The translations under genes were made by a program, and so were the position numbers. Below the pieces are notes generated by a model. That model searched no databases. It was not told the origin of the DNA and saw only the letters and a program-made list of their open reading frames with translations. This document shows, piece by piece, positions 6,877-16,368 of a stretch of 39,514 bases of DNA (its first letter is position 1; each line of letters begins with the position of its first letter). The stretch covers positions 1 to 39,514 of the forward strand of contig JBJELF010000122.1 of assembly GCA_051879015.1 (NCBI GenBank). The letters run 5' to 3'. The stretch is from JBJELF01 sp051879015. GTDB taxonomy: Bacteria; Bacillota; Clostridia; Lachnospirales; Lachnospiraceae.

Positions 6877-9324
6877 TTACTGAATCTTATCCAAATGCCA
6901 AATCTCATCAACATACTGCTGAATTGTTCTGTCAGAGGAGAATTTACCTGCATTGCAAGTATTAATCATGGCTGCACGTGCCCACTTTTTCTCATCCTTG
7001 TACATCTGCTCGATACGCATCTGTGCATCATGGTAGGACATGAAATCCTTCAAGATAAAGTAAACATCTGGACGACCGCCATATGCATTCAACAAGGAAT
7101 CATACAGTGGGCGGAAACGATTTGGATCTTCTGGAGCATAAAATCCATTGATTAACTGCATCAATACTTCACGGATACCCTGATTGTTATTGAAAATATC
7201 GTATGGATTGTAGCCACCCTCGTTCTCATAACGAATTACCTCATCAGAACTCATACCGAAGATAACTGCATTCTCCTCGCCTACTTCCTCTACGATTTCT
7301 ACGTTTGCACCGTCCATAGTACCTAAAGTAACAGCACCATTAAGCATGAACTTCATATTACCAGTACCGGATGCCTCCTTGGAAGCGGTAGAAATCTGTT
7401 CACTGATATCAGCCGCTGCAAAAATCATCTCTGCGTTGGATACACGATAATTTTCAATGAATACAACCTTAATTTTGCCCTGAATAGATTTATCATTGTT
7501 GATGCGCTTTGCCACATCATTAATCAGCTTAATCGTTAACTTCGCATTTCTATAACCAGCCGCTGCCTTTGCACCAAAGATAAAGGTTCTTGGAGTAAAG
7601 TCCATATTTGGATTTAATCTCAACATATTGTAGAGATACATAACATGCAAAATATTTAAAAGCTGTCTCTTATACTCATGAAGTCTCTTAACCTGCACAT
7701 CAAAAATGGAGTGCGGATTTACTTCGATGCCATTGTACTCTTGGATATAAGCAGCCAAACGCAGTTTGTTCTGATATTTGATGTGCATAAATTCCTGCTG
7801 TGCCTTCTGATCATCGACATACACTTCCAATTTCTTCAGCTCTGGCAAATTGGTAATCCATCCATCGCCAATCTTGTTTGTAATCCATTCTGCTAACAGT
7901 GGATTTCCATGTAACAGGAAACGTCTCTGAGTGATACCATTCGTCTTGTTGTTGAAACGCTCTGGGAACATCTCATAGAAGTCACGCAATTCCTGCGTCT
8001 TTAAAATATCCGTATGCAGTCTCGCTACGCCGTTAACAGAATAAGAACCTACAATTGCCATATGAGCCATCTTTACCTGACCATCATAGACAACTGCCAT
8101 CTTGCGGATTTTCTCATTGTTTCCAGGATATTTTGCCTGAATATCAAGCACAAATCTTCTGTTAATCTCTTCTACAATCTGATAAATTCTAGGAAGCAGA
8201 CGAGAGAACAGCTCAATTGGCCACTTCTCTAATGCCTCGGACATGATGGTGTGGTTGGTATATGCACAGGTCTTTGTGGTGATATCCCATGCTTCTTCCC
8301 AAGTCAATCCTTCCTCGTCCATCAAAATACGCATCAACTCAGCTACTGCTACAGTTGGATGAGTATCGTTCAACTGGAATGCATTCTTCTCATAGAACTT
8401 TCTAATATCAGAATGATGTGCCTTATACTTCTTGATTGCATTCTGTACACTAGCAGAAATAAAGAAATACTGTTGTCTCAAACGAAGCTCCTTGCCCTCG
8501 TAAGCATTGTCGTTTGGATACAATACATCAACCAATGTCTTTGCCATATTCTGCTTTTCTACAGCTTTACGATAATCAAACTTATTAAAAGCGTCCCAGT
8601 CAAAGTAAGTAGGAGCCTCCGCATCCCAAATACGAAGAGTGTTTACAATATGATTGCCGTAACCGATGATTGGTAAATCATATGGCACAGCCTTAACCGT
8701 ATCATAACCCTCATGAATGAAATGGTTTCTTCCAGTTGTATTATCATGCTCTACACGCACATAACCGCCAAATCGAACCTCACACTCATACTCGGAACGA
8801 CGTACCTCAAATGGATTGCCATCCTTCAACCAGTTATCTGGCACCTCAATCTGATAACCATCTCTGATTTCCTGTGCAAACATACCATAACGGTAACGAA
8901 TGCCACAACCATATACTGGATAGCCCAAAGTTGCCAAAGAATCCAAAAAACATGCGGCCAAACGACCCAAACCACCATTTCCAAGTGCAGCATCTGGTTC
9001 CTGGTCCTCAATGACATTTAAGTCAAATCCTAGTTCATCCAATGCCTCCTTTACTTCCTTCTGAGCACACATATTGATGATATTATTGCCCAAAGCACGA
9101 CCCATCAGGAACTCCATCGACATGTAATAAACCGTCTTGCAATCCTGCTCTACGATTTTCTGATGAGTTACCATCCAGTCTTCCATGAAAGCATCCTTTA
9201 CAGCATAAGCGACTGCCTGATATACCTGCTGAGGAGTAGCCTCCTTGATGGTTCTGCGGAACATAGTACGGCAGTTATCCTGTACCTGTTTTTTAAATTC
9301 TTCCTTATTAATAGTTACGCTCAT
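6877..9324 (-). CDS. glgP: glycogen/maltodextrin phosphorylase
   Basis: Catalyses phosphorolysis of alpha-1,4-glucan to glucose 1-phosphate with pyridoxal phosphate as cofactor. The 815-residue length is typical. GTGNMKFMLNGA contains the PLP-binding lysine (K658). Other family blocks are ALGNGGLGRLAACFLDS, the NDTHP motif and VKRLHEYKRQ. A strong AAAGGAGG lies before the ATG. It is a single-gene unit: an intrinsic terminator follows, and a promoter candidate and a 5'-UTR hairpin precede it. No glycogen synthesis genes (glgA, glgC) are in the window. Confidence 0.95.
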   Translation of the reverse strand: MSVTINKEEFKKQVQDNCRTMFRRTIKEATPQQVYQAVAYAVKDAFMEDWMVTHQKIVEQDCKTVYYMSMEFLMGRALGNNIINMCAQKEVKEALDELGFDLNVIEDQEPDAALGNGGLGRLAACFLDSLATLGYPVYGCGIRYRYGMFAQEIRDGYQIEVPDNWLKDGNPFEVRRSEYECEVRFGGYVRVEHDNTTGRNHFIHEGYDTVKAVPYDLPIIGYGNHIVNTLRIWDAEAPTYFDWDAFNKFDYRKAVEKQNMAKTLVDVLYPNDNAYEGKELRLRQQYFFISASVQNAIKKYKAHHSDIRKFYEKNAFQLNDTHPTVAVAELMRILMDEEGLTWEEAWDITTKTCAYTNHTIMSEALEKWPIELFSRLLPRIYQIVEEINRRFVLDIQAKYPGNNEKIRKMAVVYDGQVKMAHMAIVGSYSVNGVARLHTDILKTQELRDFYEMFPERFNNKTNGITQRRFLLHGNPLLAEWITNKIGDGWITNLPELKKLEVYVDDQKAQQEFMHIKYQNKLRLAAYIQEYNGIEVNPHSIFDVQVKRLHEYKRQLLNILHVMYLYNMLRLNPNMDFTPRTFIFGAKAAAGYRNAKLTIKLINDVAKRINNDKSIQGKIKVVFIENYRVSNAEMIFAAADISEQISTASKEASGTGNMKFMLNGAVTLGTMDGANVEIVEEVGEENAVIFGMSSDEVIRYENEGGYNPYDIFNNNQGIREVLMQLINGFYAPEDPNRFRPLYDSLLNAYGGRPDVYFILKDFMSYHDAQMRIEQMYKDEKKWARAAMINTCNAGKFSSDRTIQQYVDEIWHLDKIQ

Positions 9325-9346
9325 GATTACCTCCTTTAAAGTGGTC

Positions 9347-9377
9347 GGATTCTGCCACGGGGGAAGGGGCAGAATCC
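9347..9377 (-). promoter_or_regulatory. 5'-UTR hairpin of glgP
   Basis: A perfect 10-bp stem GGATTCTGCC/GGCAGAATCC with an 11-nt loop ends about 10 nt before the glgP Shine-Dalgarno. No U-run follows, so it is more likely to affect translation or mRNA stability than to terminate. Function is inferred from position only. Confidence 0.5.
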
Positions 9378-9413
9378 CTTTGTTGCTTCAACAATTCAGT
9401 CAAGCAAGCTGCG

Positions 9414-9441
9414 CTTATAGCACAACTTATCTCTTAACCAA
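9414..9441 (-). promoter_or_regulatory. candidate glgP promoter
   Basis: On the minus strand TTGGTT (9436-9441), 16-nt spacer, TATAAG (9414-9419). It would give a leader of about 80 nt including the hairpin at 9347-9377. The -35 box is a partial match. Confidence 0.4.
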
Positions 9442-9525
9442 ATTATTATGTTTTGTGTTTATTATCTTGATTGCAGCCCCTTTTTGCATTTTGAGCAAAA
9501 CAGGCTGTATTATAAGATTTCCTAA

Positions 9526-12500
9526 TTATCTCTGCACCGTAATTACTACATCTTCTCCATTGATCTTCCAATCCTTGGTGTAACCCTCGATGTCATCAGA
9601 TGTAATCGAATCCGCCATGACACTGCTTTTAATCTCATCGATAAACTTCATTACAACGCTGTTCACCTTCTCACTGCCCTTCAGAGATACCGAAATATGA
9701 TCGGTCACTTCAAAATCAGCCTCTTTTCTCATGGTCTGAATCTTGCTGATAATCTCTCTGACAAAGCCCTCATCAATTAATTCCGGAGTCAAGTTGCAAT
9801 CCAGTACAACCGTAACATCTCCATTATTTTCAGAAATATACCCAGTCTTCTGAGTCATCTCGATAAGCAAGTCTTCCTTTGTCAATACCACTTCATTGCC
9901 ATTTACCTCAAAGGTCAGCGCACCTGTCTCATTTAAAGCGTCCATTGCTGCATTTCCGTCCAAATTTGCCAGATATTCACGGATACCTTTTAACAGCTTA
10001 CCATACTTTGGACCCACCGTTTTTAACTGTGGCTTAAAGCTATAACTTGTAAAGTTTCTTACATCATTGGTAAACTCAACTTCCTTAACATTGAGCTCTT
10101 CCTCAATGATTTCATCATAAAATTCACCCAAGGTAAAATCAGCTTTGACAAACATCTTGGCAAGCGGCTGTCTGTTCTTGGTATTGGCCGCATTTCTGCA
10201 GGCACGCCCCATAACAACTAGCTTCAATACAGCTGCCATATTTTCTTCCAAATTTTTGTCAATCATTGACTCGTCCGCAACTGGATAATCTGTCAAATGA
10301 ACACTCTCCGGAGCATTTGCATCAATGCTGCAAACCAGATTGCGGTAGATATCCTCTGTCATAAATGGAATCATTGGAGCAGCTAACTTAGAAACAGTCA
10401 CTAATGCAGTGTACAGAGTCATATAGGCATTAATCTTATCCTGCTCCATTCCTTTTGCCCAGAAACGCTCTCTAGAGCGTCTTACATACCAGTTACTTAA
10501 ATCATCAACAAAATCCTGCAATACCTTGGTGGTCTCCGTAATTTTATAATTTTCCAGATAATTGTCGCACTGCTGAATCAGAGTGTTCAGACGGGACAAT
10601 ACCCACTTATCCATAACTGGCAGTTTATCATATTCCAGTGTATATTTCGTCGCATCAAAATTGTCAATATTGGCATAGAGTACAAAGAAAGCGTAGGTAT
10701 TCCAGAGAGTACCCATGAATTTTCTCTGTCCCTCCAATACAGCCTTTCCATGGAAACGATTTGGCAGCCATGGAGCACTGTTAGAGTAGAAATACCAACG
10801 AATCGCATCAGCACCATAAGTCTTCAATGCCTCAAATGGGTCCACTGCATTACCTTTGGATTTACTCATCTTTTGACCATTCTCATCCTGCACATGTCCT
10901 AAAACGATAACATTCTTGTAAGGTGCCTTGTTAAAAATCAAGGTAGAGATAGCAAGCAGAGAATAGAACCATCCTCTGGTCTGGTCTACAGCCTCACTGA
11001 TGAAATCGGCCGGGAAATTCTTCTCGAAGACATCCTGATTTTCAAATGGATAATGATATTGTGCAAATGGCATCGCTCCAGAGTCAAACCAACAGTCAAT
11101 AACCTCTGGCACACGCGTCATCGGCTTACCACACTTTGGACACGTAATCTGAATCTTGTCGATAAATGGACGATGAAGCTCTACATCATCAAAAGGCTCG
11201 GTTGCCATCTCTTTTAATTCAGCCTTACTGCCGATGGAGTGCATATGTCCACACTCACACTGCCAGATATTCAGAGGAGTACCCCAATAACGATTACGAC
11301 TTACGCCCCAATCCTGTACATTTTTCAGCCAATCGCCAAAACGTCCTTTTCCGATGGACTCTGGAATCCAGTTGATTGTATCATTATTACGAATCAAATC
11401 TTCTTTCACAGCAGTCATCTTGATAAACCAAGATTCTCTTGCATAGTAGATCAATGGAGTATCGCATCTCCAGCAATGTGGATAGCTATGCTCAAATTTA
11501 GGTGCTGCATACAACAGCCCCCTCTTATCCAAGTCCTCCAATACCAGCGGATCTGCTTTCTTGCAGAAGACACCACCCCATGGAGTATCCTCGGTCATAT
11601 TTCCTTTACTGTCAACTAATTGTACAAACGGCAAATCATACATACGTCCTACATTGGCATCATCTTCACCAAAAGCAGGGGCAATATGCACGACTCCAGT
11701 ACCGTCAGTTAAGGTAACATAACTGTCACAAGTTACATAGTAAGCCTTTTTGGTCTTATCAATCTTTTCATAGACATAGAGTGGTTCATATTCTTTGCCC
11801 TCTAAATCTTTTCCTGTGAAGTGCTCCACTACCTCGAACTCCTCACGCAGCACACTTGTCAATGCCTCTGCCAAATAGTAGTAAACACCGTCAGTGGTCT
11901 TTACTTTAACATAGGTCTCCACTGGATTCACACACAATGCTACGTTAGATGGCAATGTCCACGGTGTGGTAGTCCATGCTAAAATATAGCTATTGTCCTC
12001 TCCCTTAACCTTAAATTTTGCAATGGCAGAACGCTCCTTAACATCCTTGTAGCCCTGTGCCACCTCGTGGCTGGAAAGTGGAGTTCCACATCTTGGACAG
12101 TAAGGTACAATCTTAAATCCCTTGTACAGTAATCCCTTATCCCAAATTTGCTTCAAAGCCCACCATTCAGACTCAATGAAAGTATCATGATAGGTAACGT
12201 AAGGGTCATCCATATCTGCCCAGAAACCAACAGTCTTGGAAAAATCTTCCCACATACCCTTGTATTTCCAAACACTTTCCTTACACTTATCGATAAATGG
12301 CTCCAGACCATACTGTTCAATCTGCTCCTTGCCATCCAATCCCAACATTTTCTCCACTTCCAACTCAACTGGAAGTCCATGAGTATCCCAACCTGCCTTA
12401 CGAGGCACTTGATATCCCTTCATGGTACGATACCTTGGAATCATATCCTTAATTGTACGAGTCAATACATGTCCGATATGTGGTTTTCCATTAGCAGTTG

Positions 12501-12642
12501 GCGGACCATCATAAAACATATACTCTGGTCCTTCTTTTCTCGATTCAATACTCTTTTCAAAAATATGATTTTCTTCCCAAAACTTCTCGACTGCCTTTTC
12601 ACGCTCGACGAAGTTCATATCTGTAGAAACTTTGCTATACAC
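9526..12642 (-). CDS. ileS: isoleucyl-tRNA synthetase
   Basis: Class I aminoacyl-tRNA synthetase that charges tRNA-Ile and edits misactivated valine. The ATP-binding HIGH motif appears as KPHIGHVL (about residue 55) and the KMSKS loop as KMSKSKGN (about residue 595). Several CxxC pairs, for example CPRC, CPKC and CWRC, lie within the chain. The length of about 1,038 residues is in the long, eukaryote-like/Clostridia range. The frame has an ATG at 12651, but the GGAGG touches it; the GTG at 12642 stands 8 nt after GGAGG and gives the start MYSKVSTDMNFVERE, so I prefer it. Expression is controlled by the T-box leader at 12951-13242. Confidence 0.95.
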   Translation of the reverse strand: MYSKVSTDMNFVEREKAVEKFWEENHIFEKSIESRKEGPEYMFYDGPPTANGKPHIGHVLTRTIKDMIPRYRTMKGYQVPRKAGWDTHGLPVELEVEKMLGLDGKEQIEQYGLEPFIDKCKESVWKYKGMWEDFSKTVGFWADMDDPYVTYHDTFIESEWWALKQIWDKGLLYKGFKIVPYCPRCGTPLSSHEVAQGYKDVKERSAIAKFKVKGEDNSYILAWTTTPWTLPSNVALCVNPVETYVKVKTTDGVYYYLAEALTSVLREEFEVVEHFTGKDLEGKEYEPLYVYEKIDKTKKAYYVTCDSYVTLTDGTGVVHIAPAFGEDDANVGRMYDLPFVQLVDSKGNMTEDTPWGGVFCKKADPLVLEDLDKRGLLYAAPKFEHSYPHCWRCDTPLIYYARESWFIKMTAVKEDLIRNNDTINWIPESIGKGRFGDWLKNVQDWGVSRNRYWGTPLNIWQCECGHMHSIGSKAELKEMATEPFDDVELHRPFIDKIQITCPKCGKPMTRVPEVIDCWFDSGAMPFAQYHYPFENQDVFEKNFPADFISEAVDQTRGWFYSLLAISTLIFNKAPYKNVIVLGHVQDENGQKMSKSKGNAVDPFEALKTYGADAIRWYFYSNSAPWLPNRFHGKAVLEGQRKFMGTLWNTYAFFVLYANIDNFDATKYTLEYDKLPVMDKWVLSRLNTLIQQCDNYLENYKITETTKVLQDFVDDLSNWYVRRSRERFWAKGMEQDKINAYMTLYTALVTVSKLAAPMIPFMTEDIYRNLVCSIDANAPESVHLTDYPVADESMIDKNLEENMAAVLKLVVMGRACRNAANTKNRQPLAKMFVKADFTLGEFYDEIIEEELNVKEVEFTNDVRNFTSYSFKPQLKTVGPKYGKLLKGIREYLANLDGNAAMDALNETGALTFEVNGNEVVLTKEDLLIEMTQKTGYISENNGDVTVVLDCNLTPELIDEGFVREIISKIQTMRKEADFEVTDHISVSLKGSEKVNSVVMKFIDEIKSSVMADSITSDDIEGYTKDWKINGEDVVITVQR

Positions 12643-12754
12643 GTTGCGCATCCTCCTTTTTTATAGATTCTGCAAATCAGGTAATACCCCAAAATTCAAA
12701 ACATTCTACTTTTTCGTAATGTTTCGACTTTAGCATTTTAATCTTCATTATTGT

Positions 12755-12782
12755 ATTGTACCATTTTTTGTCTGATATTCAA
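12755..12782 (-). promoter_or_regulatory. possible internal promoter close to ileS
   Basis: TTGAAT (12777-12782), 16-nt spacer, TACAAT (12755-12760) on the minus strand, about 105 nt before the ileS start and downstream of the T-box terminator. If real it would give T-box-independent ileS transcription. The 300 bases between the T-box terminator and ileS hold no other feature I can support. Confidence 0.4.
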
Positions 12783-12950
12783 TTAGGCAATAAAAATGAA
12801 AATTTTGTATTCCAATGGGATTTTTCTTATAATATCACTAGGAAAGCAGCCGCAATCGAATCCAACAGGTGTGCTTACATACAGAGTCATAATCAATGTC
12901 ATTGGATTACTCCAAATCGGATAAGACCAATTACAAATATCTGTGTAATC

Positions 12951-12989
12951 AAAAAGCTCCTCGTCCCATTTCTGCATAGGACGAAGAGC
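12951..12989 (-). terminator. T-box conditional terminator
   Basis: GCTCTTCGTCC (12979-12989) pairs with GGACGAGGAGC (12956-12966) on the minus strand and is followed by five U residues. It is mutually exclusive with the antiterminator formed by the T-box sequence. Confidence 0.9.
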
Positions 12990-13242
12990 CTGTAACACTT
13001 CGCTGTACCACCTGCGTTATTGCAGCCATACGGCTCCATAAGAGCGATATGACATCCTTTTAACGCAGGAATAGCGTCAGAGTCTCCATGAATATGACTA
13101 TCCACTTCGGTCTGCTGCTCCAGAGTGATTTTCAGAATATGCTGGTACGCCGAACTCTCATCCTCTTCGGCTCGCTGTGGTACTCCCCATCTCCTACTGT
13201 CTCCATCATCGCATTTTCAGGTCATTTGATTTGCATCTTTCG
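12951..13242 (-). ncRNA. T-box riboswitch (Ile) upstream of ileS
   Basis: The leader senses uncharged tRNA and permits read-through into ileS. Seen on the minus strand: a stem I region with AGTAGG (about 13143-13148) and the GCCGAA/TTCGGC hairpin; a candidate specifier ATC (Ile) at 13127-13129 in the context TGAAAATCACTC; the T-box sequence AACGCAGGTGGTACAGCG (13001-13018), whose TGGT bulge pairs with the tRNA acceptor end; and a terminator immediately after. The specifier agrees with the downstream gene. Start of the RNA is inferred from the promoter. Confidence 0.92.
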
Positions 13243-13248
13243 CTTTGC

Positions 13249-13277
13249 ATTTTATGCGGAAAATGAAGATTTGTCAA
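13249..13277 (-). promoter_or_regulatory. ileS T-box promoter
   Basis: Consensus -35 TTGACA (13272-13277), 17-nt spacer, -10 TAAAAT (13249-13254) on the minus strand. The predicted start, near 13242, is right at the 5' end of the T-box leader. Confidence 0.85.
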
Positions 13278-13338
13278 GAGAGTTTTCATATTCTTTTTAT
13301 TACAACTTATGATGTACCAAAAAACGAAGTTTTAAACT

Positions 13339-14001
13339 CTACATTGTCAAAAAACACCACTTTGGGCTATTGGCCAGGGAAGTCTGCCACTCGGTATTAT
13401 AGGCGAAATGTCCCAAAATACAGCTTAACAAAAATCCACAGCAAACATCAATGACAGAATGCTGTCTAACAAACACAGTCGACAGACAAATGAGAATTGC
13501 AGCAATTCTCATAGCACGACACACCCACTTTTTATTCTTCCATGCCTCAGAGTGATGCACTACAATGTCTAAGGATACTGTGGTAGATACATGAATGGAT
13601 GGACACACATTAGTCGGCGTATCAATGGTGTACATGAAATTCATCAGTTGATTCAGGATACCTTCCTTTGGTATTTCAGTTCTCAGCTCCAGACCATTTG
13701 GAAACAGAGCATAAATTACCAGGCAGATGGTCATTCCACCAAACATAATATAACATAAATTCAAATAGTCTCTTGTATTGTGACGGAAGGACCAAAACAA
13801 TCCAAACCCAATCAGAAAATACCAACCGTAGTATGGAATTGCAAATACCGGCACAAAAGGAATATAGTCATCTAATGGACAGTGAATAATATACTTTGGG
13901 TCAGTATAATATTCCAACAGACAAAAAGCAATGATATATCCAATAAAATAAGTCAGCCACAATACACGCGGATTTTTCTTAATCCAGTTTGCAAGTTTCA
14001 T
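13339..14001 (-). CDS. PAP2-family membrane phosphatase
   Basis: A 220-residue polytopic membrane protein with about six hydrophobic segments. CPSIHVST (133-140) matches the PSGH-type motif 2 of PAP2 phosphatases, and STVFVRQHSVIDV (174-186) matches motif 3 with the catalytic H181 and D185. Family members hydrolyse phosphatidate, undecaprenyl pyrophosphate or other lipid phosphates at the membrane; the substrate here is unknown. PSIH in place of PSGH is seen in the inositol-phosphoceramide-synthase-like branch. AAAGGAAATG lies before the start. The gene is on the same strand as ileS downstream and the ABC operon upstream, but gaps of about 60 bp to the T-box promoter and 219 bp upstream suggest its own unit. 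Confidence 0.82.
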   Translation of the reverse strand: MKLANWIKKNPRVLWLTYFIGYIIAFCLLEYYTDPKYIIHCPLDDYIPFVPVFAIPYYGWYFLIGFGLFWSFRHNTRDYLNLCYIMFGGMTICLVIYALFPNGLELRTEIPKEGILNQLMNFMYTIDTPTNVCPSIHVSTTVSLDIVVHHSEAWKNKKWVCRAMRIAAILICLSTVFVRQHSVIDVCCGFLLSCILGHFAYNTEWQTSLANSPKWCFLTM

Positions 14002-14050
14002 TTTTAGTCATTTCCTTTCTATTACTCTATTTGAGGTGGTATGATATCAC

Positions 14051-14071
14051 ACTTGAAAAATTTTTTCAAGT
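14051..14071. promoter_or_regulatory. palindrome upstream of the PAP2 gene
   Basis: ACTTGAAAAA (14051-14060) is followed directly by its inverse TTTTTTCAAGT. It lies about 50 nt before the PAP2 gene. On the minus strand its TTGAAA could act as a -35 box with TATCAT 18 nt further on, which would place a palindrome over the promoter. The remaining 14072-14220 is AT-rich and shows nothing else. Confidence 0.35.
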
Positions 14072-14220
14072 TCATTTTTTCACACAGATTTTTTAAAAAA
14101 ACTTTATTTTATTGTGATAATTCTGCATACCACAATCATAGATTACAATGAGTGACAAGTAACGCAAGTTTAGAGTACCTACTACAGTCTATTTTTCAAA
14201 ATTTATGCTCAGATAAGTTA

Positions 14221-16368
14221 CTAAAGCTCGTACTCAGCCCCTGCCAGCTTCCAAAGACTTTCGGCTTCTTCTCTGGTGCATGGCAATAGAATGCTGACTC
14301 CATCTCCACTCCATTTATCTGTTAACTGCCATTCAAGATAAACAAAAATATAGCCATCCTTCGCCTGATAATTCGTCTTCTCTATAAGTTTTAACAATTC
14401 TTCCATCAAATTTTTTGATTCGGAGAAGTTTTCTTGATCCTTCAAATACTCCTGATACATATCTTCCCCCTGCCAAATTTGATTCCGCTCTCCATACCAG
14501 GTCAAACCAACATAACAATAATCACTTTTTTCTACTTCTTCCGCCATCTCTACAAACCTTGCTATATTATTTTTATTATCTTCTGTTTCCAATAGCATCT
14601 TAATGTACCGCTCGCTGGAAACTGGATAATCCCAAGAAACAGGAAGATTTACCTCATAGGATTTACCGCCCATAACAAGGGATAAGTTAATACGGTCGAA
14701 TGAATCCCTCTCATTCTGAAGCATTTGATACCATTTTTCAAAACCGCCCTCCTGAATTTCCTGCTGCAATGCTTCATAGTAGGATTCAAACAAATTTCTA
14801 TCATTGCTTAGGTCCAAATCAAGATATCCAAACCCCCATACCGCTTGAATGGATTCCATAGACGGAAGAGTCATGTAGATTTCACGATAGGTATCATCAT
14901 TTCCCAGTGCAGCCTCGAGCAGCTGTTCCTCTTGACTGGTTAAATTGATCTCGCGAACAAGAGAACCATGAGCAGTCTGAAATTCAATCGTGTACCTGTC
15001 ATAAGACTCCTTTTCATACCCGTCTGCTTCTATGTGATAGTAGTATATTTCATCATAGTTTTTCTGCTGAAATGCTTCTATTTGTTCATTCAGACGATTC
15101 ACCATTAACTGTATCATTTGTTCATCATGAATGACAACATCCTGAGCCTGCATCTTATACCAATCCCTCTCAGAATAGTAGTAAAAATTATCAGCATCCT
15201 TAAAGCAAAAACCCTTCACTTCATTCTCATTTACCGTATGAGAAGAAATCACATTCATGCCAATAACACAGCCAGCGTAGAAAATGATATCCAACACAAA
15301 AATCCATAAAAATTTCGGCAGTGCTCGTAATACTCGTTTCCACTGGCGTGTAGTCATCAACTCATAGAGCATATAGGTCACAAGAGCCATAATGACAATC
15401 AAGGCCAACCAAAAAATATCCATCGAGTCAAAGTCAGCATCCTCCTCAAACACGATATACCAGATATAATACACTCCGACTAAGGAAACACAAAATGCAG
15501 GTATCATGCGAAAAATAGTCTGAATATGGTGACTGCTGGCCGAATGGGTTGCACTTTCACTCTTTCGCTTCTGATTCATAAACCAAGCTGCCACAAAGTA
15601 CAAAATTCCAATTAAGGTAGTATAGCCCACAGCCAGCCAACTCTGAAATCCATCCCCCCAACTATCGGCTTCTATAAGACCAAACAACAAATTGACCGGT
15701 ATATTCAGCCAACTATCCGTGAGCAATGCACTGTACGGCAGAAAGGGAATTATACTTTTGATAATAAAAATTGCTACAAAATATAATCCTCTCGGTACAA
15801 AAATCACCATGATACCGACTAAGAGATTGGAGAAAGTCGTACCCGTGACAGACATAGCCAAGGCCACACCGCCCTGTACCAAAAAACACCCCGCCAAAGC
15901 AGCAATGGAAGTCATGAGGACTGGTGCCGCCGCAGCACTCACCTCAGAACTAATCAACACAAATCCAAGAAAAAGTACATCATTCAGCGCTATGATACCC
16001 GCCATCCAAGTAAAAATAGCGGCGTGAAAACTAATAAACCGACAGGTTCTTGTTTGAGGCATCGCATGGTAGCAGTCACTGGCGGCACGATTATTTTCAA
16101 AGCGAAACAGATACAAAGTCATAATTGGTGCCACTAAAAGAATCATGGCAATCAATAATGGCATGACCATCAGAGCCGAATCTTCTTTTCCTACCAAAGT
16201 TACCGCTTCATGAACTTCCCAGGTAGTACTGACCTTATTGCTGATATGTACCGCCATAGGTACCAGAATGGCCTCCAAACTCATAAAAATGGCTGCCATG
16301 ATACCAATGAGACGACATTGACGGAGAGCTTCCCGATATAAACCAAAGTTAAAATACTTATCTTGCAT
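14221..16368 (-). CDS. ABC transporter permease (second pair)
   Basis: A 715-residue permease. Two sets of membrane segments, roughly 15-265 and 285-375, are followed by a large C-terminal soluble domain of about 340 acidic, Tyr/Trp-rich residues that is predicted to be outside. It is a clear paralog of the permease at 17694-19946: shared blocks include PIMTLYLFRFENNRAASDCYHAMPQ and YMLYELMTTRQWK. The open frame starts at 16395, but the ATG at 16368 has GGAGGA upstream and aligns with the paralog start. It overlaps the stop of the ATPase gene by 11 nt, which indicates translational coupling. Such GntR-linked pairs resemble the Bacillus ytr system, which responds to cell-wall antibiotics; the substrate is unknown. 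Confidence 0.85.
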   Translation of the reverse strand: MQDKYFNFGLYREALRQCRLIGIMAAIFMSLEAILVPMAVHISNKVSTTWEVHEAVTLVGKEDSALMVMPLLIAMILLVAPIMTLYLFRFENNRAASDCYHAMPQTRTCRFISFHAAIFTWMAGIIALNDVLFLGFVLISSEVSAAAAPVLMTSIAALAGCFLVQGGVALAMSVTGTTFSNLLVGIMVIFVPRGLYFVAIFIIKSIIPFLPYSALLTDSWLNIPVNLLFGLIEADSWGDGFQSWLAVGYTTLIGILYFVAAWFMNQKRKSESATHSASSHHIQTIFRMIPAFCVSLVGVYYIWYIVFEEDADFDSMDIFWLALIVIMALVTYMLYELMTTRQWKRVLRALPKFLWIFVLDIIFYAGCVIGMNVISSHTVNENEVKGFCFKDADNFYYYSERDWYKMQAQDVVIHDEQMIQLMVNRLNEQIEAFQQKNYDEIYYYHIEADGYEKESYDRYTIEFQTAHGSLVREINLTSQEEQLLEAALGNDDTYREIYMTLPSMESIQAVWGFGYLDLDLSNDRNLFESYYEALQQEIQEGGFEKWYQMLQNERDSFDRINLSLVMGGKSYEVNLPVSWDYPVSSERYIKMLLETEDNKNNIARFVEMAEEVEKSDYCYVGLTWYGERNQIWQGEDMYQEYLKDQENFSESKNLMEELLKLIEKTNYQAKDGYIFVYLEWQLTDKWSGDGVSILLPCTREEAESLWKLAGAEYEL

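Noticed and set aside
9474..9511. A terminator for ileS (CAGCC...GGCTG with inner TTTTGC/GCAAAA) after the ileS stop
   Set aside because: The stem is imperfect and no U-run follows, so it is too weak to list as a feature.
12783..12902. A 39-codon minus-strand frame (MTLIMTLYVSTPVGFDCG...) between the T-box terminator and ileS, with GGAG 7 nt upstream
   Set aside because: Too short, no recognisable family and no evidence of conservation; the ribosome site could be chance. Kept as an untested possibility.
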